Shown: positions 1-8,480 of the stretch, in pieces
Layout: the number at the start of each line of letters is the position of its first letter
Numbering within the stretch: position 1 is the first letter of the stretch
Assembly: GCA_009885795.1 (NCBI GenBank)
Contig: VFKA01000012.1
Coordinates: 59,567-123,566, forward strand
Direction of reading: 5' to 3'
Source: Rhodospirillales bacterium
GTDB taxonomy: Bacteria > Pseudomonadota > Alphaproteobacteria > Dongiales > Dongiaceae
Length of the DNA stretch: 64,000 bases
Notes under the pieces: generated by a model
Seen by the model: only the letters and a program-made list of their open reading frames with translations
What the model was told of the DNA's origin: nothing
Databases searched by the model: none
Made by a program: the position numbers and the translations under genes

Positions 1-63
1 CACGACCTCGCCGAAATCGACACCCGCCTCGCCTGGCTGAAGGACTTCGCGGCGCGACTGTAG
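1..63 (+). CDS. 3' end of an unidentified gene
   Basis: The first 63 bases read as 20 codons and a TAG stop (product ends LKDFAARL) in a frame with normal alphaproteobacterial codon use. Most of the gene lies to the left of the window, so the family cannot be named. It converges on the SDR gene; the gap between the two holds an inverted repeat that could serve both as a terminator. Confidence 0.45.
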   Translation, partial: HDLAEIDTRLAWLKDFAARL

Positions 64-91
64 CCCTCACTTTTGAGGACGCCGGCTGGGG

Positions 92-165
92 CCTCGTCCT
101 TCGACAAGCTCAGGACGAGGGATACCTAAGAATCCTCATGCTGAGCCTGTCGAAGCATGAGCCTG
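92..165. repeat. interspersed palindromic repeat (TTCGACAAGCTCAGGA type)
   Basis: A palindromic segment, TCGTCCTTCGACAAGCTCAG followed by GACGAGG, then CATGCTGAGCCTGTCGAAGCATG-like arms. Related arms occur at 23080-23165 in this window. Such intergenic palindromes are common dispersed repeats in high-GC proteobacteria, and this one sits between convergent genes. Confidence 0.6.
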
Positions 166-177
166 TCGATAAGACCG

Positions 178-918
178 TCAATACAGGTGCTGGCCGCCGG
201 TAACGAAGATCTCGGTGCCGGTGACGTAGCCGAAATCGGCGCCGCATAGCTGAAAGACAGCGGCCGCGACCTCCTCGGGCCGGCCCAAGCGGTGCATGGG
301 GATGCGCGGGATGAGCGCGTCGTATTCCGGGCCGATCATCGCCGTCTCGATCTCGCCGGGCGCCACCGCGTTCACGCGCACGCCCAGAGCGGCGAATTCG
401 ACCGCCAATTCGCGCGTCAACGCCGACAGCGCCGCTTTCGACGTCGAGTAGGCCGAGCTCGCGAAGGGGTGAATCGCGTGCCCGGCGATCGACGTGATGT
501 TGACGATCGAACCTTGGCCGCGGTGCAAGACTTGCGCGAAGCCCCGCGCGAGTGCCAGCGGCGCGAACACGTTGAGCTCGAAGACCTCGCGCCACCCTTC
601 GACGTCGCCATTGAGGCACCCGAGGCGCTCCTTGAAGGCGGTCTTGGGGGAGTGCGCGGCGTTGTTCACCAAGGCATGGAGCGGGCCCGCGCCCAAAATC
701 GCCAAGGACTCGGCGATGAAGCGGTCGAGCTCGGCGGCAACGGAGAGATCCGCCGTCAGGTGATGCGACCAATTGGGGTCGCGCTTGCATTCCTCGGGCA
801 CGGCCTCGCGGCTGCAAGTCACGATCCGCCACCCCGCCTCGCTGAACCGCTTGACCGTGGCGTGACCGATGCCCCGCGAGGCGCCGGTCAGGATGACGGT
901 CTTGCGCTCGCCGTCCAC
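178..918 (-). CDS. SDR family oxidoreductase
   Basis: A 246-residue short-chain dehydrogenase/reductase that uses NAD(P)(H) on an unknown alcohol or ketone substrate. The Rossmann glycine motif TGASRGIG is at residues 11-18, NNAA follows near residue 85, the catalytic Ser is in NITS, and the YSTSK pair (Tyr-x3-Lys) is near residue 157. Length is typical for a classical SDR. The start codon is GTG, directly after the TAG stop of the upstream gene, so the two are probably co-transcribed. The late VTGGQHLY tail resembles the beta-strand G end of the fold. Substrate cannot be told from sequence; FabG-like activity is one option. Confidence 0.85.
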   Translation of the reverse strand: MDGERKTVILTGASRGIGHATVKRFSEAGWRIVTCSREAVPEECKRDPNWSHHLTADLSVAAELDRFIAESLAILGAGPLHALVNNAAHSPKTAFKERLGCLNGDVEGWREVFELNVFAPLALARGFAQVLHRGQGSIVNITSIAGHAIHPFASSAYSTSKAALSALTRELAVEFAALGVRVNAVAPGEIETAMIGPEYDALIPRIPMHRLGRPEEVAAAVFQLCGADFGYVTGTEIFVTGGQHLY

Positions 919-1281
919 CTATGTCACCGACATCACCTTGAAGGTGCGCGTCCGGCCGTCATGCTCGGTGATCGACACGTATTCGCCGGGCTTGAATGCA
1001 TGCGACTCGAATCGATAACCCGGTTCGTCTTCTCCCGCCCCGGCGATGTCGTAGTGAAACGCCCAACCGCCCGACTTGGTGCGAACGACATGACCGAACT
1101 CGTCATCCTCCGCGCCCCAGAACCGGCGGACGGAGCAGAACTGTCGGTGCTTTTTCCATTCGGCGGCGTCGATATGGCCGGCCGCGTCGAGGGGGGCCTT
1201 CAACTCGTAACCGTGGCGGGCGCTGCCTTCCGGAAACTCCTTGTCGCGCGCGAGTTCGAGGCGGATCGAGGCCAAGGTCAT
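919..1281 (-). CDS. conserved hypothetical protein, 120 aa
   Basis: A 120-residue soluble protein rich in charged and aromatic residues (FWGAEDDEFGHVVRT, YRFESHAFKPGEYVSI). No signal peptide or membrane segment. I do not recognise the family with certainty; similar small proteins are seen as lone conserved genes in alphaproteobacteria. It ends one base before the GTG start of the SDR gene and begins 12 bases after the universal stress gene stop, so all three lie in one tight co-directional block. The ATG is the first in-frame start after the upstream stop. Confidence 0.7.
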   Translation of the reverse strand: MTLASIRLELARDKEFPEGSARHGYELKAPLDAAGHIDAAEWKKHRQFCSVRRFWGAEDDEFGHVVRTKSGGWAFHYDIAGAGEDEPGYRFESHAFKPGEYVSITEHDGRTRTFKVMSVT

Positions 1282-1293
1282 ATCGTTCTCCCT

Positions 1294-2124
1294 TCAATGC
1301 GCCATCAAGACCGGTATCCGACAATGGGCGAGAACCTCGCGCGTGGCGCCGCCCAGGATCATCTCGCGCAGGCGGCTGTGCCCATAGGCGCCCATGACCA
1401 GAAGGTCGGCCCGCCGCTGGGTCAACTGCTCCAGCAGCGCCTTGCCGACATGTCCATGAGAGACGGCGAAGGCCTCGTGCCGGGCTTGAATGCCGTGGCG
1501 GGCCAGGGACGGCAGCAGCTGCGCCGCCGGCACCTTCACGTCCGCGCCGTCACCGGTGAGAATCGTGACCTCTTTGGCGCGCGCCAGCAGCGGCAAGGCG
1601 GCGCCGACGACCCGGCTGCTCTGGGCGCTGCCGTTCCAGGCGACGACGATGCGCTCGCCGAGCGATTCCGGCGCCTTGGCCGGCACGACAAGCACGGGCC
1701 GCCCGGTGTCGAAAAGCGCGGCGTCGAGGGTCGCCGCCATCGGTCCCTCGTTCTCGCCATTGGGCCGGTTCATCACGATGAGATCGGCGACCCGGCCCCG
1801 GCTCGTCAGGACATCGGGTTCCCGCCCGGTGACTTCGTGCCAGGCGGTGGAGAGGCCGCTCGCGGCCACGACCTTGTCGAAAACCTCGCGCGCCTTGGCG
1901 GCGCGCGCCGCCACCGAGCGGGTCATGGCCTCCATCATCTGCTCGACCATGGCGCCGGTCATGGCCTCGCCGACGACCGGGACCATGGTCTCGGGATCGG
2001 CGCGAACGTGCAGCACGTCGATGTGACCCGAGAAACCGCGCGCAACCATCATGGCCGCCCGCAGCGCGGCGTCGCTGCCCGCGCCGCCGTCATCCAGCAC
2101 GAGAATCGTCTTGGCTGACATCAT
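1294..2124 (-). CDS. universal stress protein, tandem UspA domains
   Basis: A 276-residue protein with two UspA folds: residues 1-145 start with the beta-strand KTILVLDDGG, and residues 155-276 end in the ATP-binding signature GAYGHSRLREMILGG (G-x2-G-x9-G). Tandem-domain Usps of about 280 residues usually bind ATP and act in survival under starvation, low oxygen or redox stress. The protein starts MMS; the second ATG is an equally good start. It leads the block with the 120-aa protein and the SDR. A perfect FNR/FixK box (TTGATTTGAATCAA) lies about 60 bases upstream, which suggests induction at low oxygen. Confidence 0.9.
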   Translation of the reverse strand: MMSAKTILVLDDGGAGSDAALRAAMMVARGFSGHIDVLHVRADPETMVPVVGEAMTGAMVEQMMEAMTRSVAARAAKAREVFDKVVAASGLSTAWHEVTGREPDVLTSRGRVADLIVMNRPNGENEGPMAATLDAALFDTGRPVLVVPAKAPESLGERIVVAWNGSAQSSRVVGAALPLLARAKEVTILTGDGADVKVPAAQLLPSLARHGIQARHEAFAVSHGHVGKALLEQLTQRRADLLVMGAYGHSRLREMILGGATREVLAHCRIPVLMAH

Positions 2125-2184
2125 CGATCGAACTCCTTCCTTGCCCTCGCGTCGATACTAACCCGACAATCGCTCGCATGTACG

Positions 2185-2198
2185 TTGATTTGAATCAA
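2185..2198 (-). promoter_or_regulatory. FNR/FixK (Anr)-type box
   Basis: TTGATTTGAATCAA matches the consensus TTGAT-N4-ATCAA perfectly. Its centre is about 67 bases from the start codon of the universal stress protein gene (2124, minus strand), which is a usual distance for a class II FNR-type activator site. The other flanking gene converges on it, so the stress-protein block is the only sensible target. Confidence 0.75.
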
Positions 2199-2225
2199 GC
2201 GCCTTGGCAACGGCCGGCCCCTTGT

Positions 2226-3173
2226 TCACGCGATCACCGAGCGCTTCTCGGCCACGCCCGCCGGGTCTTGATGGATGATGATCTCGGCCCCCGGATAGGC
2301 CGCCTCCAACGCCGCTTCGACCCCGTCGGAAACGCGGTGGGCCTCGGTCAGGGACATGGCGCCGTCCATCTCGATGTGTAGCTGAATGAAGGTATGGCGG
2401 CCCGCCTCCCGCGTCTTGAGGTCGTGCAGCGCCCGCACCTCGGAGTTGGACAGGACAATGGTCCTGATTTGCCGGCGCTGATCCTCCGACAATTCCCGGT
2501 CCATCAGCATATCATAAGAGCCGCGCGCGATCCGCCAGGCCGTGAAGAGGATGTAGAGGGCGATGGCGCCGCCGATGGCCGGGTCGGCGTAGCGCCAGCC
2601 GAATTCGCCCGCGAGCACGAGGGCGGCCAGCACACCCCCATTGGTCAGCACGTCGCCCACGTAGTGCATGGAATCGGCGCGGATCGCGACCGAGCGGGTG
2701 CGGCGGATGACGTAGCGCTGAAAGCCCACCAGCACGACCGTGAGTACGATCGAAGCCACGACGACGGCAATGCCAAATGTGCTGTTGGCCACGTCTTGAG
2801 GATTGAATAGGCGGTGGCCGATCTCGAACGTCAGGAAGACGGCCGAGCCCGTGATGAATGCCGCTTGCGCCAGTCCGGCCAGCGGTTCGGCCTTGCCGTG
2901 CCCGAAACGGTGCTCGCGGTCGGCCGGCATCAACGCATGGCGCACGGCCAGGAGATTGACCAGCGACGCCGCCACGTCGAGAAGCGAATCGAGCAGGGTC
3001 GACAGGATGCTGACCGAATCGGTCAGTACATAGGCGCCGAGCTTGCCGCAGACGAGCACCGTGGCAACGCCGACGGAGGCATAGGAGACCGCCCGCATCA
3101 GCCATTCCGCCGAAGCCGCTTGCCCGCCCGGAGCGTCGGAGGGCCTCGCCGTTTCGATTGTGCTCTTCGCCAT
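2226..3173 (-). CDS. cation diffusion facilitator family metal exporter
   Basis: About 315 residues with six hydrophobic segments in the first 210, then a soluble C-terminal domain of the ferredoxin-like CDF type. Zinc/iron-site motifs are present: LLDSLLD in TM2 and DSMHYVGD in TM5 (D-x3-D and H-x3-D), with HRFGHGK between TM2 and TM3. Members export Zn2+, Fe2+ or Cd2+ against protons from the cytoplasm. I chose ATG at 3173 (GAGG about 8 bases upstream); a GTG at 3185 would overlap the pdxH stop. Metal specificity is not decided by these motifs alone. FieF-like. Confidence 0.88.
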   Translation of the reverse strand: MAKSTIETARPSDAPGGQAASAEWLMRAVSYASVGVATVLVCGKLGAYVLTDSVSILSTLLDSLLDVAASLVNLLAVRHALMPADREHRFGHGKAEPLAGLAQAAFITGSAVFLTFEIGHRLFNPQDVANSTFGIAVVVASIVLTVVLVGFQRYVIRRTRSVAIRADSMHYVGDVLTNGGVLAALVLAGEFGWRYADPAIGGAIALYILFTAWRIARGSYDMLMDRELSEDQRRQIRTIVLSNSEVRALHDLKTREAGRHTFIQLHIEMDGAMSLTEAHRVSDGVEAALEAAYPGAEIIIHQDPAGVAEKRSVIA

Positions 3174-3181
3174 CGCCGGCC

Positions 3182-3772
3182 TCACGGAAACAGGCGCTCG
3201 GTGACCCAGGCGCCATTACGGCGATGATAGACCAAGCGGTCATGCAGGCGAAACGGTCTATCTTCCCAAAACTCGATGGCGGCCGGCGCGATGCGGAACC
3301 CGGACCAGTAGGGGGGCCGCTTGACCGCGCCAAGGCCGAACTCGATCGTGTACTCGCCGATCCTCTTTTCGAGCTCGAAACGGCTGGATAGCGGGCGCGA
3401 TTGCGCCGAGGCCCAGGCCCCGATCTGGCTCGAACGCGGCCGCGAGGCGAAATAGGCGTCCGCCTCCTCGGCCGAGACCGGTTCGGCATCCCCTTCGATC
3501 CGCACCTGGCGCCGGATCGATTTCCAATGGATGCAGAGCGCCACATGGGAGCTGGCCAGGATCTCCCGGCCCTTCCGGCTCTCGTAATTGGTGTAGAACG
3601 TGAATCCGTCGGCGTCGAACCCCCGCAGCAGCACCATGCGCGCCGAAGGCCGGCCGTCCGGCCCGACGGTCGCCAGGGTCATGGCTTCGGGGTCCGACGG
3701 CTCCTTGGCGCGGGCCTCGTCATACCAGGACCGAAATAATGCAATGGGATCGGCAGGATCTTCGCGGGACAT
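3182..3772 (-). CDS. pdxH: pyridoxamine/pyridoxine 5'-phosphate oxidase
   Basis: This enzyme makes pyridoxal 5'-phosphate from PNP or PMP with FMN and O2. The 196 residues begin with [13 protein letters not shown] and contain the FMN/PLP-binding blocks [12 protein letters not shown] and [10 protein letters not shown] (residues 45-75). The C-terminal dimerisation segment ends WVTERLFP, a variant of the family's R-L-x-P tail. Length is typical (about 200-220). Starts possible are TTG at 3781 and ATG at 3772; the ATG is preferred. The metal exporter gene follows at 8 bases, so it is probably co-transcribed although unrelated in function. Confidence 0.95.
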   Translation of the reverse strand: MSREDPADPIALFRSWYDEARAKEPSDPEAMTLATVGPDGRPSARMVLLRGFDADGFTFYTNYESRKGREILASSHVALCIHWKSIRRQVRIEGDAEPVSAEEADAYFASRPRSSQIGAWASAQSRPLSSRFELEKRIGEYTIEFGLGAVKRPPYWSGFRIAPAAIEFWEDRPFRLHDRLVYHRRNGAWVTERLFP

Positions 3773-3879
3773 GGTTACCAATGGGCCAGCCTTCGTGATA
3801 GCGGGAGTATTAACATGGGATGTCGCGGAGCGTATCGCCCCTGTTACCCTTGGCGGCCGAATTGGGCTATCGTCTCCTC

Positions 3880-4371
3880 ATGGGTACGGCATTGGCGGCA
3901 CGTAGAAGCATCTTGTCGATCGCGGCCTGGGCCATGATCCTCGCCACCGGCGCCTGCGCGACGGCGGACGGCCCCAAGCAGCAGGTGGCGGCCATCATCG
4001 GCGGGGTCGGCGGGGCGGTTATCGGCTCGCAAATCGGCAGCGGGACCGGCCAGTTGGTGGCGATCGCGGCGGGCGCCCTTATCGGCGCCTATGTCGGCAG
4101 CGAGATCGGCGCCTCGCTCGACCGCACCGACCGCGACATGGCCGAGCGGTCGGCCCAGGACGCGCTCGAGTATAACCCGGACGGCCGCGCGTCGGGCTGG
4201 GACAATCCCAATACCGGGCACGCCGGCTCGACGACGCCGACGACCACCTACGAGGACGCCGGCGCCTATTGCCGTGAATACGAGACGGCCGTGGTGATCG
4301 ACGGCCGAAGCGAGACGGCGGTCGGCACGGCCTGCCGGCAATCCGATGGCACATGGCGAATCGCCGGTTAG
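3880..4371 (+). CDS. glycine-zipper 2TM outer-membrane lipoprotein (17 kDa antigen type)
   Basis: A 163-residue protein with a signal peptide (residues 3-27) ending at a Cys in ATGACAT, a weak lipobox. A glycine-zipper hairpin follows, AAIIGGVGGAVIGSQIGSG and IAAGALIGAYVGSEIG (residues 37-75), then a polar domain with CREYETAVVIDGRSETAVGTACRQSDGTWRI, the hallmark of RT0821/Lpp0805-type surface proteins. Likely periplasm-facing and outer-membrane anchored. I prefer ATG 3880 because the signal peptide starts there; an in-frame ATG at 3820 adds 20 residues. In related genomes this gene commonly precedes a dnaJ-like gene, as here. Confidence 0.82.
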   Translation: MGTALAARRSILSIAAWAMILATGACATADGPKQQVAAIIGGVGGAVIGSQIGSGTGQLVAIAAGALIGAYVGSEIGASLDRTDRDMAERSAQDALEYNPDGRASGWDNPNTGHAGSTTPTTTYEDAGAYCREYETAVVIDGRSETAVGTACRQSDGTWRIAG

Positions 4372-4376
4372 TACAA

Positions 4377-4500
4377 CGATTCCATGAAACCGCTCACATG
4401 CCCCCAAGCAAGGACTTACCACAGAGGCGCAGAGACACAGAGGCAGAACCACGGCATCTCTGTGCCTCTATGCCTCTGTGCCTCTGTGGTTCCGGCGGTG
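4377..4500. repeat. MITE-like repeat with CACAGAGGC long inverted arms
   Basis: Starts CGATTCCATGAAACC, then an arm of ACAGAGGC/ACAGAGACACAG units, a short centre, and the mirror arm CTCTGTGCCTCTGTGGTTCC. A second copy is at 24495-24622 and shares the leading segment as well as both arms, which marks this as one defined repeat unit of about 125 bp. It lies between the lipoprotein and dnaJ-like genes. Confidence 0.7.
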
Positions 4501-4577
4501 GGTTTGAGCATATGATTCGATTCTCGGAAACGATGTACTAGGACGCAGTATCGCAAATGTACGCCACGCAAACCGCC

Positions 4578-4690
4578 CTTCGAGACGCTCCCCCTCGGCA
4601 AGCTCGGGGTCGCTCCTCGGGACGAGGATTTGTTTTTCTAATCAACGACCTCATCCCGAGGAGGCCGCGAAGCGGCCGTCTCGAAGGATG
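4578..4690. repeat. intergenic inverted repeat (CTTCGAGACG family)
   Basis: CCTTCGAGACGCTCC at the left and GCGGCCGTCTCGAAGGATG at the right are inverted arms around a T-rich centre. A sister copy is at 9836-9921 with the same arms. With the neighbouring MITE-like repeat it fills the 385-bp gap between the lipoprotein and dnaJ-like genes; no ORF of note is seen there. Confidence 0.6.
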
Positions 4691-4756
4691 ATGTCATGCG
4701 GCGAGTCACCCAATCCTGAAACCGCGTACTAGCGACCCCTCGTCTTCGGTGACACG

Positions 4757-5653
4757 ATGAAAGACCCCTATTCCGTCCTTCAGGTTCCTCGGACCGCCAC
4801 GCCGGACGAGATCAAGAAGGCCTACCGCAAACTCGCCAAGAAGCTGCATCCCGACCTCAATCCCGGCAATGCCAGGATCGAATCGCAGTTCAAGGAGACG
4901 ACCGCGGCCTATGACATGCTCTCGGATCCCGACAAGCGCCGGCGTTACGACCAAGGCGAGATCGACGCCAGCGGCGCCGAACGCATGGGGCAAGGATTTC
5001 AGCGGCGCGGCGGCGGCAGGCAGAACGCCGATTTCGAGTTCGGCGGCGCCACCTCGGCGGAGGAGTTTCTCGACGAGCTGTTCGGCGGGCGGCGATCGAA
5101 ACGCAAGGTTCGCGTGCCGGGCGCCGACGTAACCTACACGCTCGCCATCGGCTTCACGGATGCCGCCCTTGGCGCCAGGAAGCGCGTGACATTGGCCGAC
5201 GGCAAGGCCCTCGACGTCGCTATCCCCGCCGGCGCCGAGCACGGCCACACCCTCAGACTGAAGGGCCAGGGCCTGCCGGGTGTCGGCGGCGCCGGGCCGG
5301 GCGACGCTCTCGTCACGCTGACGGTCGAGCCGCACCCCTTTTTCACGCGCAAAGGCGTCGACATTCACCTCGACCTGCCGATCAGCCTGCCCGAGGCCGT
5401 GCTGGGCGCCACGCTCACCGTGCCTACACTCGAGGGCAAGGTGGCCCTGAAGATTCCCCCCCACTCGAATACTGGGTCGATCCTGCGATTGAAGGGCAAG
5501 GGCATCGCCGGCCGTGACGGCGCCGGCAGCCTGCACGTCAAGCTCGTGGTCGTGCTGCCGGATCGAACCGACGCCGAGCTCGAGGAATTCCTGCGCGGCT
5601 GGGCGCCCTCGCACGGCTACGATCCGCGCCGGAAGAGCGGGCTCGACGGATGA
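4757..5653 (+). CDS. DnaJ-class co-chaperone without zinc finger (CbpA-like)
   Basis: A 298-residue co-chaperone that would stimulate Hsp70 ATPase. The J domain covers residues 1-70 with the invariant HPD in KKLHPDLNPG, followed by a short G-rich linker (QRRGGGRQN). The two-part C-terminal substrate-binding domain runs from 115 to 290 with repeated LRLKGQGLPG and LRLKGKGIAG motifs. The four CxxCxGxG zinc repeats of DnaJ proper are absent, which places it in class B/CbpA. Its stop overlaps the start of the sulfotransferase gene by four bases (ATGA), and fabI and aroC follow in the same direction. Confidence 0.92.
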   Translation: MKDPYSVLQVPRTATPDEIKKAYRKLAKKLHPDLNPGNARIESQFKETTAAYDMLSDPDKRRRYDQGEIDASGAERMGQGFQRRGGGRQNADFEFGGATSAEEFLDELFGGRRSKRKVRVPGADVTYTLAIGFTDAALGARKRVTLADGKALDVAIPAGAEHGHTLRLKGQGLPGVGGAGPGDALVTLTVEPHPFFTRKGVDIHLDLPISLPEAVLGATLTVPTLEGKVALKIPPHSNTGSILRLKGKGIAGRDGAGSLHVKLVVVLPDRTDAELEEFLRGWAPSHGYDPRRKSGLDG

Positions 5654-6483
5654 CGGTAGCGGAGTCCCCTCGCGAGACGGCCCGTTTCGCCGATACGGCG
5701 GCCTTCGTGATCTCCTATCCCAAGTGCGGGCGCACCTGGCTGCGCACAATGGTTGGACACTATTTGCTGCGAGGTCGGCCCGGCGACCCCTTGGAGATTT
5801 TCGAGATCTGCCGTGCCAGTCCCGCTCTCCCAACGCTGGATTTCAGCAGCGACGACCGCCCGCAACACAGGCATTTCAGCAAGATCGGGACAGACAAGTC
5901 GATCTATCGCGACAAGGTCGTGGTCTTCCTGGCGCGGGATCCGCGCGATGTCATCGTATCGCACTACTTTCAGTTCACGAAGCGGGGGGGGCGGAAGAGG
6001 GCGGAAAAGGACGAATTCGCGGGCGGTCTGTCCGATTTCATACGTTACCCCCGCGGCGGCGTCCCGAACATCGTGGCGTTCTACAATGCCTGGGCGCGGG
6101 CTCGGCAGGCGCCTCGCCGGTTTCATTTGATGACATACGAGGCCCTCCACCGCGACACGGCGGGCGAATTGCGGCGCTTGATCGGCGTTCTGGAGTTGCC
6201 GGATCATGGCCCGGCGGCGCTCGACGCCGCCATCGCCTTCGGCTCGTTCGAGAACATGCGCCGGATCGAGGAAGTGGGCGCGCTCGCGAACCCGCGGCTG
6301 CAAAACCCGCGGCGCGACGATCCGGAAGCCTACAAGGTGCGCAAGGGTAAGGTCGGCGGCTACCGCGACTATCTCGGCGCCGACGACATCGCCTGGATAG
6401 ACGACTATCTGGCGCGCGAACTCGACGATTATTTCGCCGACTACAAACAGCCAGGCAATCTCCGCGACTCCGCGCCGGTTTGA
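5650..6483 (+). CDS. PAPS-dependent sulfotransferase domain protein
   Basis: A 277-residue cytosolic-type sulfotransferase. The 5'-phosphosulfate loop is [13 protein letters not shown] (residues 19-31), the 3'-phosphate region is [17 protein letters not shown] (residues 94-110), and the C-terminal [12 protein letters not shown] matches the family's K/R-x-G-x2-G-x-W/Y element. Such enzymes move sulfate from PAPS to an alcohol, amine or sugar acceptor; the acceptor here is unknown. It is translationally coupled to the dnaJ-like gene (ATGA overlap) and precedes fabI by 65 bases. A sulfotransferase inside this core gene row looks like an insertion. Confidence 0.85.
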   Translation: MTVAESPRETARFADTAAFVISYPKCGRTWLRTMVGHYLLRGRPGDPLEIFEICRASPALPTLDFSSDDRPQHRHFSKIGTDKSIYRDKVVVFLARDPRDVIVSHYFQFTKRGGRKRAEKDEFAGGLSDFIRYPRGGVPNIVAFYNAWARARQAPRRFHLMTYEALHRDTAGELRRLIGVLELPDHGPAALDAAIAFGSFENMRRIEEVGALANPRLQNPRRDDPEAYKVRKGKVGGYRDYLGADDIAWIDDYLARELDDYFADYKQPGNLRDSAPV

Positions 6484-6548
6484 CCCTCCGGCGGCTTCGT
6501 GTAGGATGGCCGGAACCTTCCGATTTCAGCGTTACAAGCGAGGCGGGA

Positions 6549-7388
6549 ATGACCGAGAAGCGCGGGCTGATGGCCGGCAAGCGCGGCGTGGTGATGGGCG
6601 TCGCCAACGAGCGCTCCATCGCTTGGGGCATCGCCCGGGCGGCGGCGGCCGAAGGCGCCGAGATCGCTTTTACCTATCAAGGCGAGGCGCTGGAAAAGCG
6701 CGTGCGCCCGCTCGCCCAGTCGATCGGCTCGACGATCGTGGTGCCCTGCGACGTGACCGACGATGCCAGCCTCGACGCCGCCTTCGATGCCATCGCCAAG
6801 AGCTGGGGCGGCATCGATTTCCTGGTCCACGCCATCGCTTTTTCGGACAAGGAAGGATTGAAGGGCCTTTATCTCGACACCACGCGGGCCAATTTCGCGC
6901 TGACGCTGGACGTGTCCTGCTTCTCCTTCACCGCCGCCTGCCGGCGCGCGGCCAAGCTCATGCCCAACGGCGGCAGCTTGTTGACACTCACCTATTACGG
7001 GGCCGAGCGCGTCATGCCCCATTACAACGTCATGGGCGTCGCCAAGGCCGCGCTCGAAGCGAGCGTGCGCTATCTGGCGGCCGATCTCGGCCATGCCGGC
7101 ATCCGCGTGAACGCGATATCGGCCGGGCCGATCAAGACGCTCGCCGCCTCGGGGATCGGCGATTTCCGCTACATCCTGAAATGGAACGAGTTCAACTCGC
7201 CGCTTCAGCGCAACGTCACCATCGACCAGGTCGGCGGGGCCGGCATCTATCTCCTGAGCGATCTTTCCTCGGGGGTCACGGGCGAGGTCCATCACGTGGA
7301 CAGCGGCTATCACGTCGTCGGCATGCTGAACACGCGCGCCGCCGGCCAGATCGCCGAGCTGCTGCGAGACTTCGATCCCAAGCTCTGA
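6549..7388 (+). CDS. fabI: enoyl-[acyl-carrier-protein] reductase (NADH)
   Basis: Last reductive step of the type II fatty-acid elongation cycle. The 279 residues begin [29 protein letters not shown], the FabI-type nucleotide site. The catalytic Tyr-x6-Lys is in HYNVMGVAK (about residues 157-165), and [13 protein letters not shown] forms the substrate loop targeted by triclosan-type inhibitors. ATG at 6549 is chosen because the family N-terminus begins there; the reading frame is open further upstream only by chance. Two bases separate its stop from the start of aroC. Confidence 0.96.
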   Translation: MTEKRGLMAGKRGVVMGVANERSIAWGIARAAAAEGAEIAFTYQGEALEKRVRPLAQSIGSTIVVPCDVTDDASLDAAFDAIAKSWGGIDFLVHAIAFSDKEGLKGLYLDTTRANFALTLDVSCFSFTAACRRAAKLMPNGGSLLTLTYYGAERVMPHYNVMGVAKAALEASVRYLAADLGHAGIRVNAISAGPIKTLAASGIGDFRYILKWNEFNSPLQRNVTIDQVGGAGIYLLSDLSSGVTGEVHHVDSGYHVVGMLNTRAAGQIAELLRDFDPKL

Positions 7389-7390
7389 TC

Positions 7391-8470
7391 ATGTCGGCCA
7401 ACAGCTTCGGACAGCTTTTCCGGTTCACGACCTGGGGTGAAAGCCACGGGCCGGCGATCGGCTGCGTCGTCGATGGCGCGCCCCCGCGCCTGCCCTTGCG
7501 GGAATCCGATATCCAGCATTGGCTCGACCGCCGGCGGCCGGGGCAGTCGCGCTATACGACCCAGCGCCAGGAACCCGACCAGGTGAAGATTCTCTCCGGC
7601 GTCTTCGAGGGCCTGACGACCGGCACGCCGATCAGTCTCCAGATCGAGAACGTCGACCAGCGCGAGAAGGACTACGGCGAGCTCAAGGACCGCTTTCGCC
7701 CCGGCCATGCCGACTACACCTATTGGGCCAAGTACGGCATCCGCGACTATCGCGGCGGCGGCCGGTCGTCGGCGCGCGAGACGGCCTCGCGCGTGGCCGC
7801 CGGTGCCATCGCCCGCAAGGTATTGGAGCATGGGCTGGGAGCCGTCACGATCCGGGGCGCCCTCGTCCGGATCGGTCCGCACGCCATCGACCGGAGCCGT
7901 TGGGATTGGAACGCGGTCGAGGACAATCCCTTCTGGTCGCCCGATCCGGCCGCGGCCAAGATTTGGGCCGAGTATCTGGACGGCGTGCGCAAGAGCGGCT
8001 CCTCGGCCGGCGCGGTAATCGAGGTGGTGGCCTCGGGCGTTCCGGCCGGCCTCGGCGCGCCTATCTATGGCAAGCTCGATGCCGACATCGCCGCGGCGAT
8101 GATGGGAATAAATGCCGTGAAAGGCGTCGAGATCGGCGCCGGCTTCGCCGCCGCGGCCCTGTCGGGGGAGGAGAACGCCGACGAGATGCGCATGGAAGGC
8201 GGCAAGGTCTCGTTCCTGTCGAACAATGCCGGCGGCATCCTCGGTGGAATCTCGACCGGCCAGGACATCGTCGTGCGCTTCGCCGTCAAGCCCACGAGCT
8301 CGATCCTCAACAACCGCAGATCCGTGACCGCCGGTGGCGAGAACGTCGAGATATCGACCAAGGGCCGCCATGACCCATGCGTCGGCATCCGCGCGGTCCC
8401 CGTGGGCGAGGCGATGCTGGCCGTGGTCCTCGCCGATCATTTCCTGCGCCACCGCGCGCAAGTCGGGTGA
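7391..8470 (+). CDS. aroC: chorismate synthase
   Basis: Converts 5-enolpyruvylshikimate-3-phosphate to chorismate using reduced FMN. The 359 residues carry the three family signatures: [14 protein letters not shown] near residue 16, [16 protein letters not shown] near 125, and [17 protein letters not shown] near 325. Length is typical. It directly follows fabI and is probably in the same transcript. It is the last gene of this plus-strand run and converges on the RNA methyltransferase gene 10 bases later. Confidence 0.97.
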   Translation: MSANSFGQLFRFTTWGESHGPAIGCVVDGAPPRLPLRESDIQHWLDRRRPGQSRYTTQRQEPDQVKILSGVFEGLTTGTPISLQIENVDQREKDYGELKDRFRPGHADYTYWAKYGIRDYRGGGRSSARETASRVAAGAIARKVLEHGLGAVTIRGALVRIGPHAIDRSRWDWNAVEDNPFWSPDPAAAKIWAEYLDGVRKSGSSAGAVIEVVASGVPAGLGAPIYGKLDADIAAAMMGINAVKGVEIGAGFAAAALSGEENADEMRMEGGKVSFLSNNAGGILGGISTGQDIVVRFAVKPTSSILNNRRSVTAGGENVEISTKGRHDPCVGIRAVPVGEAMLAVVLADHFLRHRAQVG

Positions 8471-8480
8471 CCGGGCGCGG

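Noticed and set aside
292..2118. 608-residue open frame on the plus strand
   Set aside because: It is antisense to the SDR, 120-aa and Usp genes, is very rich in Arg/Gly/His, and shows no domain. High-GC codon bias keeps this frame free of stops.
4414..4494. A CRISPR-like array in the ACAGAGGC repeats
   Set aside because: The units are 8-9 bp without spacers and are arranged as inverted arms, not direct repeats of 24-37 bp.
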